Assembly (NCBI GenBank): GCA_000435195.1
Contig: FR880301.1
Span: forward strand, 1-17,718
Length of the DNA stretch: 17,718 nt
Source of the DNA: Clostridium sp. CAG:169
Lineage (GTDB): Bacteria > Bacillota > Clostridia > Oscillospirales > Ruminococcaceae
Direction: 5' to 3'
In this document: piece after piece, positions 6,144 to 14,218 of the stretch
How positions within the stretch are numbered: position 1 is the stretch's first letter
How the letters are laid out: each line of letters opens with the position of its first letter
The notes under the pieces: model-generated
The model's input: the letters and a program-made list of their open reading frames with translations, nothing else
The model's database searches: none
What the model was told of the DNA's origin: nothing
Translations under genes and position numbers: made by a program

Positions 6144-7892
6144 TTATCCCAAATCCTCGCAGTCGGTCAAATGTACCTGCGCCGGACCGTCGATTCCCTC
6201 CAGCTCCAGCACTGCCAGCTCGTTTTCTCCCTCACGCAGCAGCGGAGCCGGCAGATAGAGGGTCTTCTGCGGGCCTGCCGGATTCCAGTATCTGCCCAAG
6301 TGAAAGCCGTTGATGTAGACGTTGCCCTTGGTAAAGCCGTCCAGCCGCACAAAGGTGTCCTGCCGCTGCTGCACCGTAAAGCTGCCCTTTAAAAAGAGCG
6401 GCGCATCTGCACCGGCACCGACCGGCTCATATCCCTGCTGCGGCGGGCAGTCGCAGGGCAGGGAATAATGCTTCCAGCCAAACTGATACTGACATCCCAG
6501 CTTGACCCCACGCAGGATGCCCTTGCAGTCGAGCAGCTTTGGTCCGTAGTTGATGCGTCCCATATTCTCTACTAAAATGCGCAGCACCGCTGTCTGTCCT
6601 GCCTCCAGTTCCAGGTAGATTGCATCGTTCCTGCGTCCGGTCCGCTCCTGAATCCCTGCCAGCTTGCCGTCTACATAGATCAGCGCCCGGTCGTGCAGCC
6701 CATCGATGGTCAGCTCACTGCGCTCAAAGGGTCCGTGCAGCACCGTTTCATACAGCACAAAGCCAAAATCCTGTTCCAGCTGCTCCATCGTCAGGGTGCT
6801 TGCGCTCTCCACCGGCTGCGGCAGGTGGGCAAACAGCGGCGTCTGCTGTGTCAGCTGCACCCTGCCGTAGTCATGCTTTGGCAGATTTCCCACCTGCAAA
6901 TCAGGTGCCTTGCCCATATACTGCTCTGCCACCCGCTTGATGGCAAAATATTTTTCGGTCAAATCTCCGCACTCGCTCACCGGGCAGTCGTAGTCATAGC
7001 TGGTCACCGTCGGCTGATAGCAGCCGTCGTGGTTGGCTCCGTTGGTAAAGCCGAAGTTGCTTCCCCCGTGGAACATATACAGATTGACCGAACCGCCATC
7101 GCGCAGCATCTGCTCCAGCTGCCCTGCGGTCTCGTCACTTTCTCTGCGGTGGTGCTGCTCGTACCAGTGGTCAAACCACCCGTTCCAGAACTCGGTACAC
7201 ATCACCGGTCGTTCGGGCGCAAACCGGCGCAGGGTGTCAAAATGCTCCTTGCCGCGGCTGCCAAAGTTTGCTGTCGCCAGATACTCCGGCAGGCTTCCGC
7301 CGCCCAGCATCAGCTGATTGGGTCCATCGGAGGTAAAGAAGAACTCGTTGACCCCGTTGTCCCGATAGATTTGCGCCACCGCCCGCAGGTAATCCTTATC
7401 GTTGCCGTAGCTGCCGTACTCATTTTCCACCTGCACTGCGATGATGTTGCCGCCGTTTTCTCCCAGATATGGGCGCAGGCGGTCAAACAGCTGCTTGTAG
7501 TAGGCTGCCACCTTCTGCAAAAACAGCGGATTGTTGCAGCGCAGGGCAAGACCCGGTCGGTTTAACAGCCAGGACGGCAGCCCGCCAAAGTCCATCTCCG
7601 CGCAGATGTACGGTCCCGGGCGCAGGATGACATACAATCCCAGCTTCTGTGCCGTCTGCACAAAGCGAGCCACATCCAGCCCGCCGGAAAAGTCAAACCT
7701 GCCCTCCTGCCGCTCGTGCAGGTTCCAGCAGGTGTAGGTCTCCACCGCATTGAAGCCGCAGGCACGCAGTTTCTTTAAGCGGTCCTCCCAGTAATCGGGT
7801 GTCACCCGAAAATAGTGGATGGTGCCGGACAAAATCCGAAACGGCTTTTGGTCCAGCAAAAACTGCTCCCCTTGATAACAAAGTCTGCTCAT
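6144..7892 (-). CDS. Beta-galactosidase, glycoside hydrolase family 35
   Basis: A 582-residue retaining beta-galactosidase. The TIM barrel fills about residues 8-330. VENEYG (155-160) carries the acid/base Glu158, and CTEFWNGWFDHW (232-243) the nucleophile Glu234. RPGPYICAEMDFGGLPSWL (91-109) and MFHGGSNFGF are further family motifs. The C-terminal third is the galactose-binding-like jelly roll, with VYINGFHLGRYWNPAGPQ near its end. There is no signal peptide or LPxTG-like anchor, so it is probably cytoplasmic, acting on imported galactosides. The ATG at 7892 follows AAGGAGAGAAGG; upstream in-frame codons overlap the sortase end and are not conserved. It lies 37 bases after the sortase gene, in the same direction. 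I see no convincing terminator after it. Confidence 0.95.
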   Translation of the reverse strand: MSRLCYQGEQFLLDQKPFRILSGTIHYFRVTPDYWEDRLKKLRACGFNAVETYTCWNLHERQEGRFDFSGGLDVARFVQTAQKLGLYVILRPGPYICAEMDFGGLPSWLLNRPGLALRCNNPLFLQKVAAYYKQLFDRLRPYLGENGGNIIAVQVENEYGSYGNDKDYLRAVAQIYRDNGVNEFFFTSDGPNQLMLGGGSLPEYLATANFGSRGKEHFDTLRRFAPERPVMCTEFWNGWFDHWYEQHHRRESDETAGQLEQMLRDGGSVNLYMFHGGSNFGFTNGANHDGCYQPTVTSYDYDCPVSECGDLTEKYFAIKRVAEQYMGKAPDLQVGNLPKHDYGRVQLTQQTPLFAHLPQPVESASTLTMEQLEQDFGFVLYETVLHGPFERSELTIDGLHDRALIYVDGKLAGIQERTGRRNDAIYLELEAGQTAVLRILVENMGRINYGPKLLDCKGILRGVKLGCQYQFGWKHYSLPCDCPPQQGYEPVGAGADAPLFLKGSFTVQQRQDTFVRLDGFTKGNVYINGFHLGRYWNPAGPQKTLYLPAPLLREGENELAVLELEGIDGPAQVHLTDCEDLG

Positions 7893-7929
7893 AACCTTCT
7901 CTCCTTTTTTTAACTGTAAACCCCTGCCT

Positions 7930-8874
7930 TTATCCAAACAGCTCGTTCCAGATTTGCGGCATCACCGGGTTTTCCCGCTTAACTACCTGCTTGCCAAAGT
8001 CCTCGGCACTCTCCCCCTCCCGCAGCTGTCGTGCCACCACCACCAGCCGCGCATCGGCAAATTCATAGGTGCAGGTGGACAGGGTCAGCAGCCGGTCGTC
8101 AGCTGTCATCTTGACGCCGGTATCAATCAGCGACCGCTTTTGAATCTGGGCAATATACGCCTGCTTGGCATCGCGGGTGCTGAACTTTAGATAGCTGATG
8201 TAGTCAAACAGCTCCCCATGCTCCGGTCGAGTGGAGACGATGTACACCGCTGCCACCGCATACTGATAGCGATTGTACAGGGTGTTGAGCTGAATGACCG
8301 GATGCTCGGCGGCAAATTCGGTGTCCTTATAGCGGGTCAGGATGTTGAACATACTGCGGTCGCTGGTGATGTTGTGCCCGTACAGGATGGTGTTGTCGTC
8401 GGTCAGCTGCGGGGAATTGCCCTTGTCCAAAAACACCTGCCCGTGCTTATCCTCTTCGCCATAAAAGTCGTGGGTCAGATAATATTCATTGTCCCGCTGC
8501 ATCACCGGTGTGCTCAGCAGCCCGTCGCCGATGTTCAGCCATCCCACGATGTCGCTGTTTATCTCATACAGCTTGCGGTACTCCGGCAGCATCACCGGTT
8601 CAAAGGAGATGCCTGCATTGGCGTCTTCCGTAGAGGTCCCTCCCGCATTGTCCTCTGCGCCTTCGGTTGATGCCTCTTCCTGTACCTCCTGATTCGGGTC
8701 GGATTGTCCGATGGTCAGCCCGCCCTGGTGGTACAGCTGCTCCAGCCCGTCCTGTACCTTGCCGCTTTGGTAGGACTGCATCGCCCACAAAGCAAGGTGG
8801 AGGATGCTTGCCAGCGCCACCGTCAGAAAGAAGAGGATCAACCCTCTTCTCACCGGTCTTGAGATCGGTTTCAT
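7930..8874 (-). CDS. Class B sortase
   Basis: A 314-residue membrane-anchored transpeptidase that cleaves sorting signals and joins proteins to the wall or to pili. One N-terminal membrane segment (about 11-32) is followed by an acidic, Ser/Thr/Gly-rich linker (about 57-90) and the catalytic domain. The catalytic residues are His167 in ILYGHN, Cys268 in LTLSTCTYEF and Arg276. INSDIVGWLNI and DNEYYLTHDFYG are typical of class B (SrtB-like) enzymes. No substrate with a sorting signal is encoded in the window, so it acts on proteins made elsewhere. The ATG has AGAGGGGGGAAGG directly upstream. It lies 36 bases after cinA, so co-transcription with cinA and the GH35 gene is likely. Confidence 0.93.
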   Translation of the reverse strand: MKPISRPVRRGLILFFLTVALASILHLALWAMQSYQSGKVQDGLEQLYHQGGLTIGQSDPNQEVQEEASTEGAEDNAGGTSTEDANAGISFEPVMLPEYRKLYEINSDIVGWLNIGDGLLSTPVMQRDNEYYLTHDFYGEEDKHGQVFLDKGNSPQLTDDNTILYGHNITSDRSMFNILTRYKDTEFAAEHPVIQLNTLYNRYQYAVAAVYIVSTRPEHGELFDYISYLKFSTRDAKQAYIAQIQKRSLIDTGVKMTADDRLLTLSTCTYEFADARLVVVARQLREGESAEDFGKQVVKRENPVMPQIWNELFG

Positions 8875-8910
8875 TCCTTCCCCCCTCTGCCCTTGTTTTG
8901 GTTTTCTTTC

Positions 8911-10176
8911 TTACAGCCGTTGTGCGGCTTTCAAAATCAGGCTCAGCGCGTGCGAGGACGCCAGATAGCGGATGGTCTCCCTGGCATCCTGGTCCCTGCG
9001 GTTGACATGCAGGGTAAAGACATGGGTCAGCTTCGGGCTGTCCACCCCGATGTACACAAGACCCACCTCCTTGCCTTCGTCGGCGGTCGGTCCTGCATTG
9101 CCGGTCACCGAGATGCCGATGTCTGCTCCTGACAAATTTCGCACACCCGATGCCATCTCTGCTGCCGTCTGCTCCGAGATAGCTCCGTACTCCGCCAATG
9201 TCTGTTCACTGACACCCAACAGCTGATGCTTGATGCGGTTAGAATAGCTGCATACCCCGCACTCAAACACCTTCGACGAGCCGCTGACATCGGTGATGCG
9301 CTTGGCAAGATAACCGCCTGTGCAGCTTTCTGCCACTGCTACCTTCCGCTCTTTTTCGGTCAGCAGCCGTACCACCGCTGTTTGCAGGTCACCGACGTCC
9401 ACCCCGTACAAAAATTCGCCCACTGTCTGCCGAATCTGCTCCATCACCGGCTCGAGCAGGGCGTTCGGGTCCTCGCCGCCTTTCACCCTTGCGGTCACCC
9501 GCAGCTGTACCTCGCCGGTCTTGGCATAGGGTGCCACCGTAGGGTTCAGGCTCTTTTCCATCAGGCTGCGCAATCTATCCTCCAGCATCGACTCTCCAAT
9601 CCCAAAAAAGTGCATGGTGTGGGAGACCAGCCTGGTGTCGCTGTCCTTGAGCAGATAGGGTTTGACCTGCTGCTCAAACATCGGCTTCATCTCCCGCGGC
9701 GGACCCGGCAGCATGATGGCAGTCTTGCCTTCCAGCTCGCCGCTTCCTTCGATTGCACAGCCGGGCGCCGTTCCGTTTTCGTTTTGAAAGATGATACAGC
9801 CCTGCGGCATCATCGCCTGCTTTTTATTATTGTCGGTCATCTCCCTGCCTAAACGCAGAAAATGCGCCTGGATGCGTGTCAGCGAATCCTCGTCCATCAC
9901 AAGCGTTCTGCCAAAGCAGGCTGCGATGGTCTCCTTGCTCAGGTCGTCATAGGTCGGACCCAGCCCGCCGGTGGTGATGACAATGTCTGCCCGCTTTAGC
10001 GCCAGCTGCAACGACTGCCGCAGCCGCTCGGGGTTATCCCCCACCACACTTTGATGGTAGAGGTTGATGCCCAGTCCTGCCAACTCCTTTGCCAGATAAG
10101 CGGCGTTTGTGTTGATAATATCTCCCATCAGAAGTTCGGTGCCGATGCACAGAATCTCTGCGCTGCGCTGTTTCAT
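8911..10176 (-). CDS. cinA: CinA-family nicotinamide-nucleotide amidohydrolase / damage-inducible protein
   Basis: A 421-residue two-domain protein. The N-terminal molybdopterin-binding-like domain (COG1058 type) shows IGTELLMGDIINTN (about 11-24) and TGGLGPTYDDLSKE (69-82). The C-terminal deamidase domain carries AESCTGG (282-288, with the presumed catalytic Ser284), SGSSKVF, and TGNAGP (358-363), where TGIAGP is commoner. Known members recycle NMN to NaMN in the pyridine nucleotide cycle, and the N-terminal domain can hydrolyse ADP-ribose. In some Gram-positives cinA is co-transcribed with recA and induced in competence; here it heads a group with a sortase and a beta-galactosidase instead. 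GGAAAGGGATGG lies upstream of the ATG. Confidence 0.95.
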   Translation of the reverse strand: MKQRSAEILCIGTELLMGDIINTNAAYLAKELAGLGINLYHQSVVGDNPERLRQSLQLALKRADIVITTGGLGPTYDDLSKETIAACFGRTLVMDEDSLTRIQAHFLRLGREMTDNNKKQAMMPQGCIIFQNENGTAPGCAIEGSGELEGKTAIMLPGPPREMKPMFEQQVKPYLLKDSDTRLVSHTMHFFGIGESMLEDRLRSLMEKSLNPTVAPYAKTGEVQLRVTARVKGGEDPNALLEPVMEQIRQTVGEFLYGVDVGDLQTAVVRLLTEKERKVAVAESCTGGYLAKRITDVSGSSKVFECGVCSYSNRIKHQLLGVSEQTLAEYGAISEQTAAEMASGVRNLSGADIGISVTGNAGPTADEGKEVGLVYIGVDSPKLTHVFTLHVNRRDQDARETIRYLASSHALSLILKAAQRL

Positions 10177-10217
10177 TTGACCATCCCTTTCCGTTTTGCC
10201 GTCAGAAAAATCATTCT

Positions 10218-10244
10218 ATGATAATCATAAAGGATATTTGTAAA
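10218..10244 (-). promoter_or_regulatory. Weak candidate promoter of cinA
   Basis: On the minus strand TTTACA (10244-10239) and TATCAT (10223-10218) lie 15 bases apart; an alternative -10 TATGAT is at 10229-10224. It is the only AT-rich candidate between the upstream terminator and cinA, but the spacing is poor. Confidence 0.3.
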
Positions 10245-10293
10245 CATTTCATGTCTATCTCCCTAAACTTCTCCAAAATCCTGACGCCGATGC

Positions 10294-10349
10294 AAAAACA
10301 GGGTCAAGCCCTTCGACCTGTGTTTGGCAGCCGCGGCATTGACCCTGTT
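10294..10349 (-). terminator. Terminator of the PurF-like gene
   Basis: AACAGGGTCAA (10297-10307) pairs with TTGACCCTGTT (10339-10349) as an 11-bp stem enclosing a 31-base GC-rich loop with further self-complementarity. On the minus strand a T-run follows. It is located just past the stop codon of the PurF-like gene. Confidence 0.75.
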
Positions 10350-10369
10350 GTCTGTATTATAAAAACTGT

Positions 10370-11785
10370 TTAGTCCTCTTTGCCGTCCCAGCAGTAGGTG
10401 CAAAGCTGTTCACGCGGCAGACCGACCGATTCAATCATGTCGTCCAGGCGGTGATAGCGCAGGCTGGTCACATTGAGTTTGTGGCAGATGACGTCCAGCA
10501 TCCGCTGATATTCCTCGGTGTTTGGATCGGTATAACGATTCAGCAGCTCCGGGGTGATCTGGTTTTCCAGCTCCATCATCACGCGGCGGGTAATCAGATC
10601 CATGTCCGAGCGCGAACGGGAGAAGTTTAAGTATTTGCAGCCATAGAACAGCGGCGGGCAGGCAGGACGGACGTGTACCTCCTTGGCTCCGCTGGCGTAC
10701 AAAAATTCACCGGTCTCCCGCAGCTGGGTGCCACGAACGATGGAGTCGTCGATGAGTAGCAGGCTCTTGCCCCGAATCAGCTCCTGCACTGCAATCAGCT
10801 TCATGCGTGCAATCAGGTTGCGCTGGCTCTGGATGCTTGGCATAAAAGAGCGCGGCCAGGTCGGGGTATATTTGATAAACGGGCGGGAGAAAGGAATCCC
10901 CGACTCATTTGCATAGCCGATGGCGTGTGCTGTACCGGAATCCGGTACACCCGCTACTGTATCCACCTGAATGGTACCCTTGTCGCGGCGGGCAAGCATC
11001 GCTCCGCAGCGGTAGCGCATCTCTTCGACTCCGATGCCTTCATAAGAGGAGGACGGGTAGCCGTAGTAAATCCACATAAAGGTACAAATCTTCATCTTGT
11101 TGCCCGGCTTCACCAGCGTCTGTGCGCCCTCTGGGGTAACAACAGCAATCTCGCCCGGACCCAGCTCCCGTTCCTCCTGGTAGCCCAGGTTGCGGTAGGC
11201 AAAGCTCTCGAGCGAAACGCAGCAGGCATCTTCCTTTTTGCCCACGCTGACCGGTGTACGTCCCAGCCGGTCCCTTGCTGCATAGATGCCCTTTGGTGTC
11301 ATCAGCAGAATGGTCATCGAACCTTCGATCCGCTGCTGTGCATACGCCAGTCCGTCGATCAGGTTGTCCTTCTGGTTAATCAGCGCAGCCACCAGCTCGG
11401 TGGGGTTGGTGTCGCCTCCGCTCATCTCCAGAAAATGGGTGTGCCCTTTGCTGTAGATTTCCTGCACCAGCTCCTCGGTATTGTTGATGCGTCCCACCGT
11501 GGTGATGGCATAGGTTCCGTGATGGGAACGAACGATCAGCGGCTGCGGCTCAAAGTCGGAGATACAGCCGATTCCTACACTGCCCTGCATCGAATTGACC
11601 TCCCGGTCAAACTTGGTGCGAAACGGTGCGTTTTCAATGTTATGGATTGCGCGGTCAAACCCCTTTTCCTGGTCGTATACTGCCATACCTGCGCGGCGTG
11701 TGCCCAGATGAGAATGGTAGTCGATGCCAAAGAACAGGTCGAACACACAGTCCTTCTTTGCTGCTACGCCAAAAAATCCACCCAT
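10370..11785 (-). CDS. PurF-like amidophosphoribosyltransferase paralogue lacking the catalytic Cys
   Basis: A 471-residue protein with the PurF layout: N-terminal Ntn-type glutaminase domain (about 1-225) and C-terminal phosphoribosyltransferase domain. The PRPP-binding loop LLLIDDSIVRGTQ (342-354) and VPDSGTAHAIGYA (280-292) are intact. However, the N-terminus reads MGGFFGV, where true PurF has Cys directly after Met or a propeptide (CGVFGI). The first cysteine is Cys13, so glutamine-derived ammonia release by the usual route looks impossible. Cys234, Cys383, Cys462 and Cys465 sit where the Fe-S ligands of Bacillus-type PurF are expected. The ATG at 11785 is preceded by GGGAGGAA (11799-11792). 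It has its own promoter and terminator and no pur neighbours. It may be ammonia-dependent, regulatory, or have a different product. Confidence 0.88.
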   Translation of the reverse strand: MGGFFGVAAKKDCVFDLFFGIDYHSHLGTRRAGMAVYDQEKGFDRAIHNIENAPFRTKFDREVNSMQGSVGIGCISDFEPQPLIVRSHHGTYAITTVGRINNTEELVQEIYSKGHTHFLEMSGGDTNPTELVAALINQKDNLIDGLAYAQQRIEGSMTILLMTPKGIYAARDRLGRTPVSVGKKEDACCVSLESFAYRNLGYQEERELGPGEIAVVTPEGAQTLVKPGNKMKICTFMWIYYGYPSSSYEGIGVEEMRYRCGAMLARRDKGTIQVDTVAGVPDSGTAHAIGYANESGIPFSRPFIKYTPTWPRSFMPSIQSQRNLIARMKLIAVQELIRGKSLLLIDDSIVRGTQLRETGEFLYASGAKEVHVRPACPPLFYGCKYLNFSRSRSDMDLITRRVMMELENQITPELLNRYTDPNTEEYQRMLDVICHKLNVTSLRYHRLDDMIESVGLPREQLCTYCWDGKED

Positions 11786-11823
11786 CAACAATTCCTCCCT
11801 GTTTTCTGTTATCTGCCCTTGTC

Positions 11824-11858
11824 CCCTAAAAAAACAAATGCCCCGCAGGGCTTTAGGG
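11824..11858 (-). promoter_or_regulatory. Hairpin in the leader of the PurF-like gene, possible attenuator
   Basis: In the transcript GCCC/GGGC (11851-11848 with 11843-11840) forms a short GC stem, followed by a T-rich stretch with seven T in a row, like a weak terminator. CCCTAAA (11858-11852) pairs with TTTAGGG (11830-11824) and closes the same segment in a longer stem that uses part of that T-run. The two readings suggest a small attenuator or a stable leader fold. No known riboswitch consensus was recognised. Confidence 0.4.
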
Positions 11859-11892
11859 TCAAAAGGGTATTTTTCTGTTTCTTTCCAAGCAC

Positions 11893-11922
11893 ATTATAGC
11901 AAACTCCCTCCCTGTATGGCAA
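11893..11922 (-). promoter_or_regulatory. Promoter of the PurF-like gene
   Basis: On the minus strand TTGCCA (11922-11917) and a perfect TATAAT (11898-11893) are 18 bases apart. The predicted start near 11886 gives a leader of about 100 bases containing the hairpin at 11824-11858. Confidence 0.8.
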
Positions 11923-12115
11923 GGCAGGATTGTAAAAAAAGTGTACTACGCATAAAAATACCGTTTTCTTCACAACTTTCCACCCCGCCGCCCTTCTTTT
12001 TTTGTACGGACCTGCAAAGGCTTTCTTTTTTCAAAAAAAGGATACTTTGTACACCTGTGACATACACTCAGGCGGACAAAAATCCCATTCTTTGCAAAAT
12101 CCCACAAAACAGGGC

Positions 12116-12144
12116 TTGCAGGCAGGGCTGCAACGTGGTATATT
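12116..12144 (+). promoter_or_regulatory. Promoter of the ACT protein-hom group
   Basis: -35 TTGCAG (12116-12121) and -10 TATATT (12139-12144) are 17 bases apart, with TGG immediately before the -10 (extended -10 type). The leader to the ATG at 12228 is about 75 bases and contains a weak TTGTTTT/AAAACAA hairpin. Confidence 0.7.
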
Positions 12145-12227
12145 TTCTGTATAGTTTAAACAGTTGTTTTCGGGAAAAAAACAATCTGCCGGTCCTAAGA
12201 ACTCTATACGGAAAGGAAGGTCTTATC

Positions 12228-12665
12228 ATGTCCAACGAAGAAAAATATCTGCTGGTCGAAGAAAGCATCGCACCCGACATCTTTAAAAAGGTGCTGGAAG
12301 CCAAAAAATATCTTGCCACCGGCAAAGCGCGCAATTCCTCCGAGGCGGTACGCCTTGCCGACATCTCCCGCAGCGCTTTTTACAAGTACAAGGACCGGGT
12401 GATGGAATATAACTCCAATGCCTCAGGCAACATCGTCACCTTCTACCTGACCATGGAGGACATCCCCGGTGTGCTGTCCTCGGTCATCAACCACCTAGCG
12501 GAGTACGGTGCCAACATCCTGACCATCAACCAGAACATCCCCTCCGACGGCATCGCCGCTGTCACCGTGTCCATCCGCATGACCGATGTCACCTTGGAGG
12601 AGCAGCCGCTGATGCAGCGCCTGCGCGACCTGCACGGCGTCGTACAGGTCAGCAAGGTTTCCTGA
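12228..12665 (+). CDS. ACT domain-containing protein, PheB family
   Basis: A 145-residue protein of the PheB/UPF0735 type. Residues 1-65 form a helical N-terminal part that resembles a small DNA-binding fold (KARNSSEAVRLADISRSAFYKYKD). Residues about 68-145 are an ACT domain (ITFYL-like strand, then EDIPGVLSSVINHLAEYGANILTI in pieces), which usually binds an amino acid. Bacillus PheB lies next to chorismate pathway genes; here it sits 41 bases before hom, so threonine, lysine or methionine sensing is more likely. The frame is open from 11724, but AAGGAAGG (12213-12220) is seven bases before this ATG and the family length fits. It could be a transcription regulator or an allosteric partner; neither is shown. 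Confidence 0.88.
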   Translation: MSNEEKYLLVEESIAPDIFKKVLEAKKYLATGKARNSSEAVRLADISRSAFYKYKDRVMEYNSNASGNIVTFYLTMEDIPGVLSSVINHLAEYGANILTINQNIPSDGIAAVTVSIRMTDVTLEEQPLMQRLRDLHGVVQVSKVS

Positions 12666-12706
12666 TTCCTCTATCGGTCCACTCAAATTTAAAAGGAGCA
12701 TCCCCT

Positions 12707-13960
12707 ATGAAAAAAATAGCAGTACTTGGCTGCGGAACGGTCGGTTCCGGCGTGGTCGAGGTCTTTTACAAAAACCGTCAGAGCATCCAGCGCAAGGCAG
12801 GTTGCCCGCTGGACATCAAATATATTTACCTGCGTCGTCCTCGTCCCGAACTGCCCTGGCAGGACAAGCTCTGCTATGACTTTGACACCATCCTGCACGA
12901 CCCGGAAATCTCCATCGTCGTTGAGGTGATGGGCGGGCTTCATCCTGCGGGCGAGTGGATTGCCGCCTGCTTAAAGAACAACAAGAGCGTGGTCACCGCC
13001 AACAAGGAACTGATTGCCGCACAGGGCGCTCAGCTGCTCGCACTTGCCCGCCAGCACCAGGTCAATCTGCTGTTTGAAGCCAGCGTCGGCGGCGGCATCC
13101 CCATCATCCGCCCGCTGCATCAGTGTCTGGGTGCCAATGAACTGGACGACATCCAGGGAATCCTCAACGGCACCACCAACTTTATCCTAACTAAGATGAG
13201 CCGCGAAGGGATGTGCTTCTCCCAGGCGCTGCAGATGGCACAGCAACTCGGTTACGCCGAAGCAGACCCCACTGCCGATGTGCAAGGCTTGGATGCCTGC
13301 CGCAAAATCTGCATTCTGGCATCCCTTGCCTTTGGCAGACAGCTGTACCCGCAGCTGGTACACTGTCAGGGCATCACCGAGCTTACCCCCGAGGACGTCG
13401 AGTACGCCCGCAACTGGGGAGGTGTCATCAAGCTGATTGCCCGCGCCCACCGCGACCCGGACACCCAACAGCTGTCTGCATTGGTCGCTCCGATGTTTGT
13501 CCCACACGACAGCCAGCTTTCCACTGTAGATGATGTTTTCAACGGCATCCTGGTGGACGGCGATGCCACCGGTCAGGTGCTGTTCTACGGCAAGGGCGCA
13601 GGCAAGCTGCCCACCGCCTCGGCGGTCATCTCCGATGTCATCGACTGCACCAAAGCCTCCGGCACCATCGACACCCTGTTTTGGCAGGCAGACAGTGTCG
13701 AGGCATGCAACCGCCAGCTGCTCGACTGGCAGCAGATTCCCGCTCGTTTCTACCTACGCCTGCGTCTGTCCGACCCGCAGCAGCTGGCATATATTTCCCT
13801 GCTATTGGATGAATACAAGCTACTCTCCCGACCCGACCAGCCCAAAACCGAAATTGCCCTTGTCACCTCCACCATGACCCGCCGCTGTCTGCAAGAAATC
13901 CTTGCACAGCTGCAAGCAGAGGGCATTGTCCCATTGAATACCCTGTTTGTGCTGCAATAA
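12707..13960 (+). CDS. hom: Homoserine dehydrogenase
   Basis: A 417-residue enzyme reducing aspartate semialdehyde to homoserine, the branch to threonine and methionine. The Rossmann motif GCGTVG (8-13) binds NAD(P). TANKE (97-101) holds a conserved lysine, GILNGTTNFIL (151-161) is the signature of the catalytic domain, and GYAEADPTADVQGLDACRK (182-200) carries the acidic substrate-binding residues and Lys200. The C-terminal part (about 340-417) is an ACT domain, as in feedback-inhibited enzymes of Gram-positives. AAGGAG lies 8 bases upstream. It is probably co-transcribed with the ACT protein gene. No U-tailed terminator follows, so some read-through to lysC is possible. Confidence 0.96.
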   Translation: MKKIAVLGCGTVGSGVVEVFYKNRQSIQRKAGCPLDIKYIYLRRPRPELPWQDKLCYDFDTILHDPEISIVVEVMGGLHPAGEWIAACLKNNKSVVTANKELIAAQGAQLLALARQHQVNLLFEASVGGGIPIIRPLHQCLGANELDDIQGILNGTTNFILTKMSREGMCFSQALQMAQQLGYAEADPTADVQGLDACRKICILASLAFGRQLYPQLVHCQGITELTPEDVEYARNWGGVIKLIARAHRDPDTQQLSALVAPMFVPHDSQLSTVDDVFNGILVDGDATGQVLFYGKGAGKLPTASAVISDVIDCTKASGTIDTLFWQADSVEACNRQLLDWQQIPARFYLRLRLSDPQQLAYISLLLDEYKLLSRPDQPKTEIALVTSTMTRRCLQEILAQLQAEGIVPLNTLFVLQ

Positions 13961-13985
13961 ATTCCCCGTTTTCCCTTGTCTTTTT

Positions 13986-14143
13986 CTGCCCTGCCACCCT
14001 ATGTGCCCTTGGTGCATAGGATGAGAAGGCAGCATTCTGCACCCTTTTGTGCTTTGCTGTGGTAACGTGTTTAAGCAAACCGCACAAAATCTTCCTGTTA
14101 ATGCGAATATTTTTCTGCGAAAGGTAGATTTCCATAAAAATAT
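13986..14143 (+). other. Run of three hairpins between hom and lysC
   Basis: Three inverted repeats follow each other. CTGCC/GGCAG with inner CCTATG/CATAGG spans 13986-14032. TTTTGTGC/GCACAAAA plus TTTGCT/AGCAAA spans 14045-14089, 14 bp with a two-base bulge. ATATTTTT/AAAAATAT with inner GAAA/TTTC spans 14107-14143. None is followed by a T-run. The segment lacks the conserved lysine-riboswitch core as I know it and has no plausible ORF. Role unknown. Confidence 0.45.
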
Positions 14144-14177
14144 CGGCAAAAGGGTGTATTTATGCGCTTTTTTGTAT

Positions 14178-14183
14178 TATAAT
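14178..14183 (+). promoter_or_regulatory. -10 element of a lysC promoter
   Basis: A perfect TATAAT lies 36 bases before the lysC start. The -35 region (TGTATT at 14155-14160, 17 bases upstream) is poor, so the promoter may need an activator or be weak. Confidence 0.5.
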
Positions 14184-14218
14184 CAAACAAACAAGGGAAC
14201 AGAAACGGAGGTAACGAT

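Larger units (their letters stand above)
11792..12227. other. Intergenic region between divergent genes
   Basis: This 436-base gap carries the leader and promoter of the PurF-like gene on the left and the promoter and leader of the ACT protein on the right. The middle (about 11925-12110) is T/A-rich with short homopolymer runs. I found no convincing gene, RNA or repeat there. Frames running through it from either side lack ribosome sites and cross both promoters. Confidence 0.6.

Noticed and set aside
6118..6160. TTTGGGA/TCCCAAA inverted repeat as terminator of the GH35 gene
   Set aside because: Seven base pairs around a very long AT-rich loop, no T-run after it on the minus strand, and it includes the stop codon.
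11724..12227. Long N-terminal extension of the ACT protein frame
   Set aside because: It runs antisense through the PurF-like gene start and both promoters; a good ribosome site precedes the ATG at 12228 and the family is about 145 residues.
13961..14218. Lysine riboswitch before lysC
   Set aside because: The conserved core motifs of that class are not recognisable, and the hairpins lie upstream of the likely promoter.
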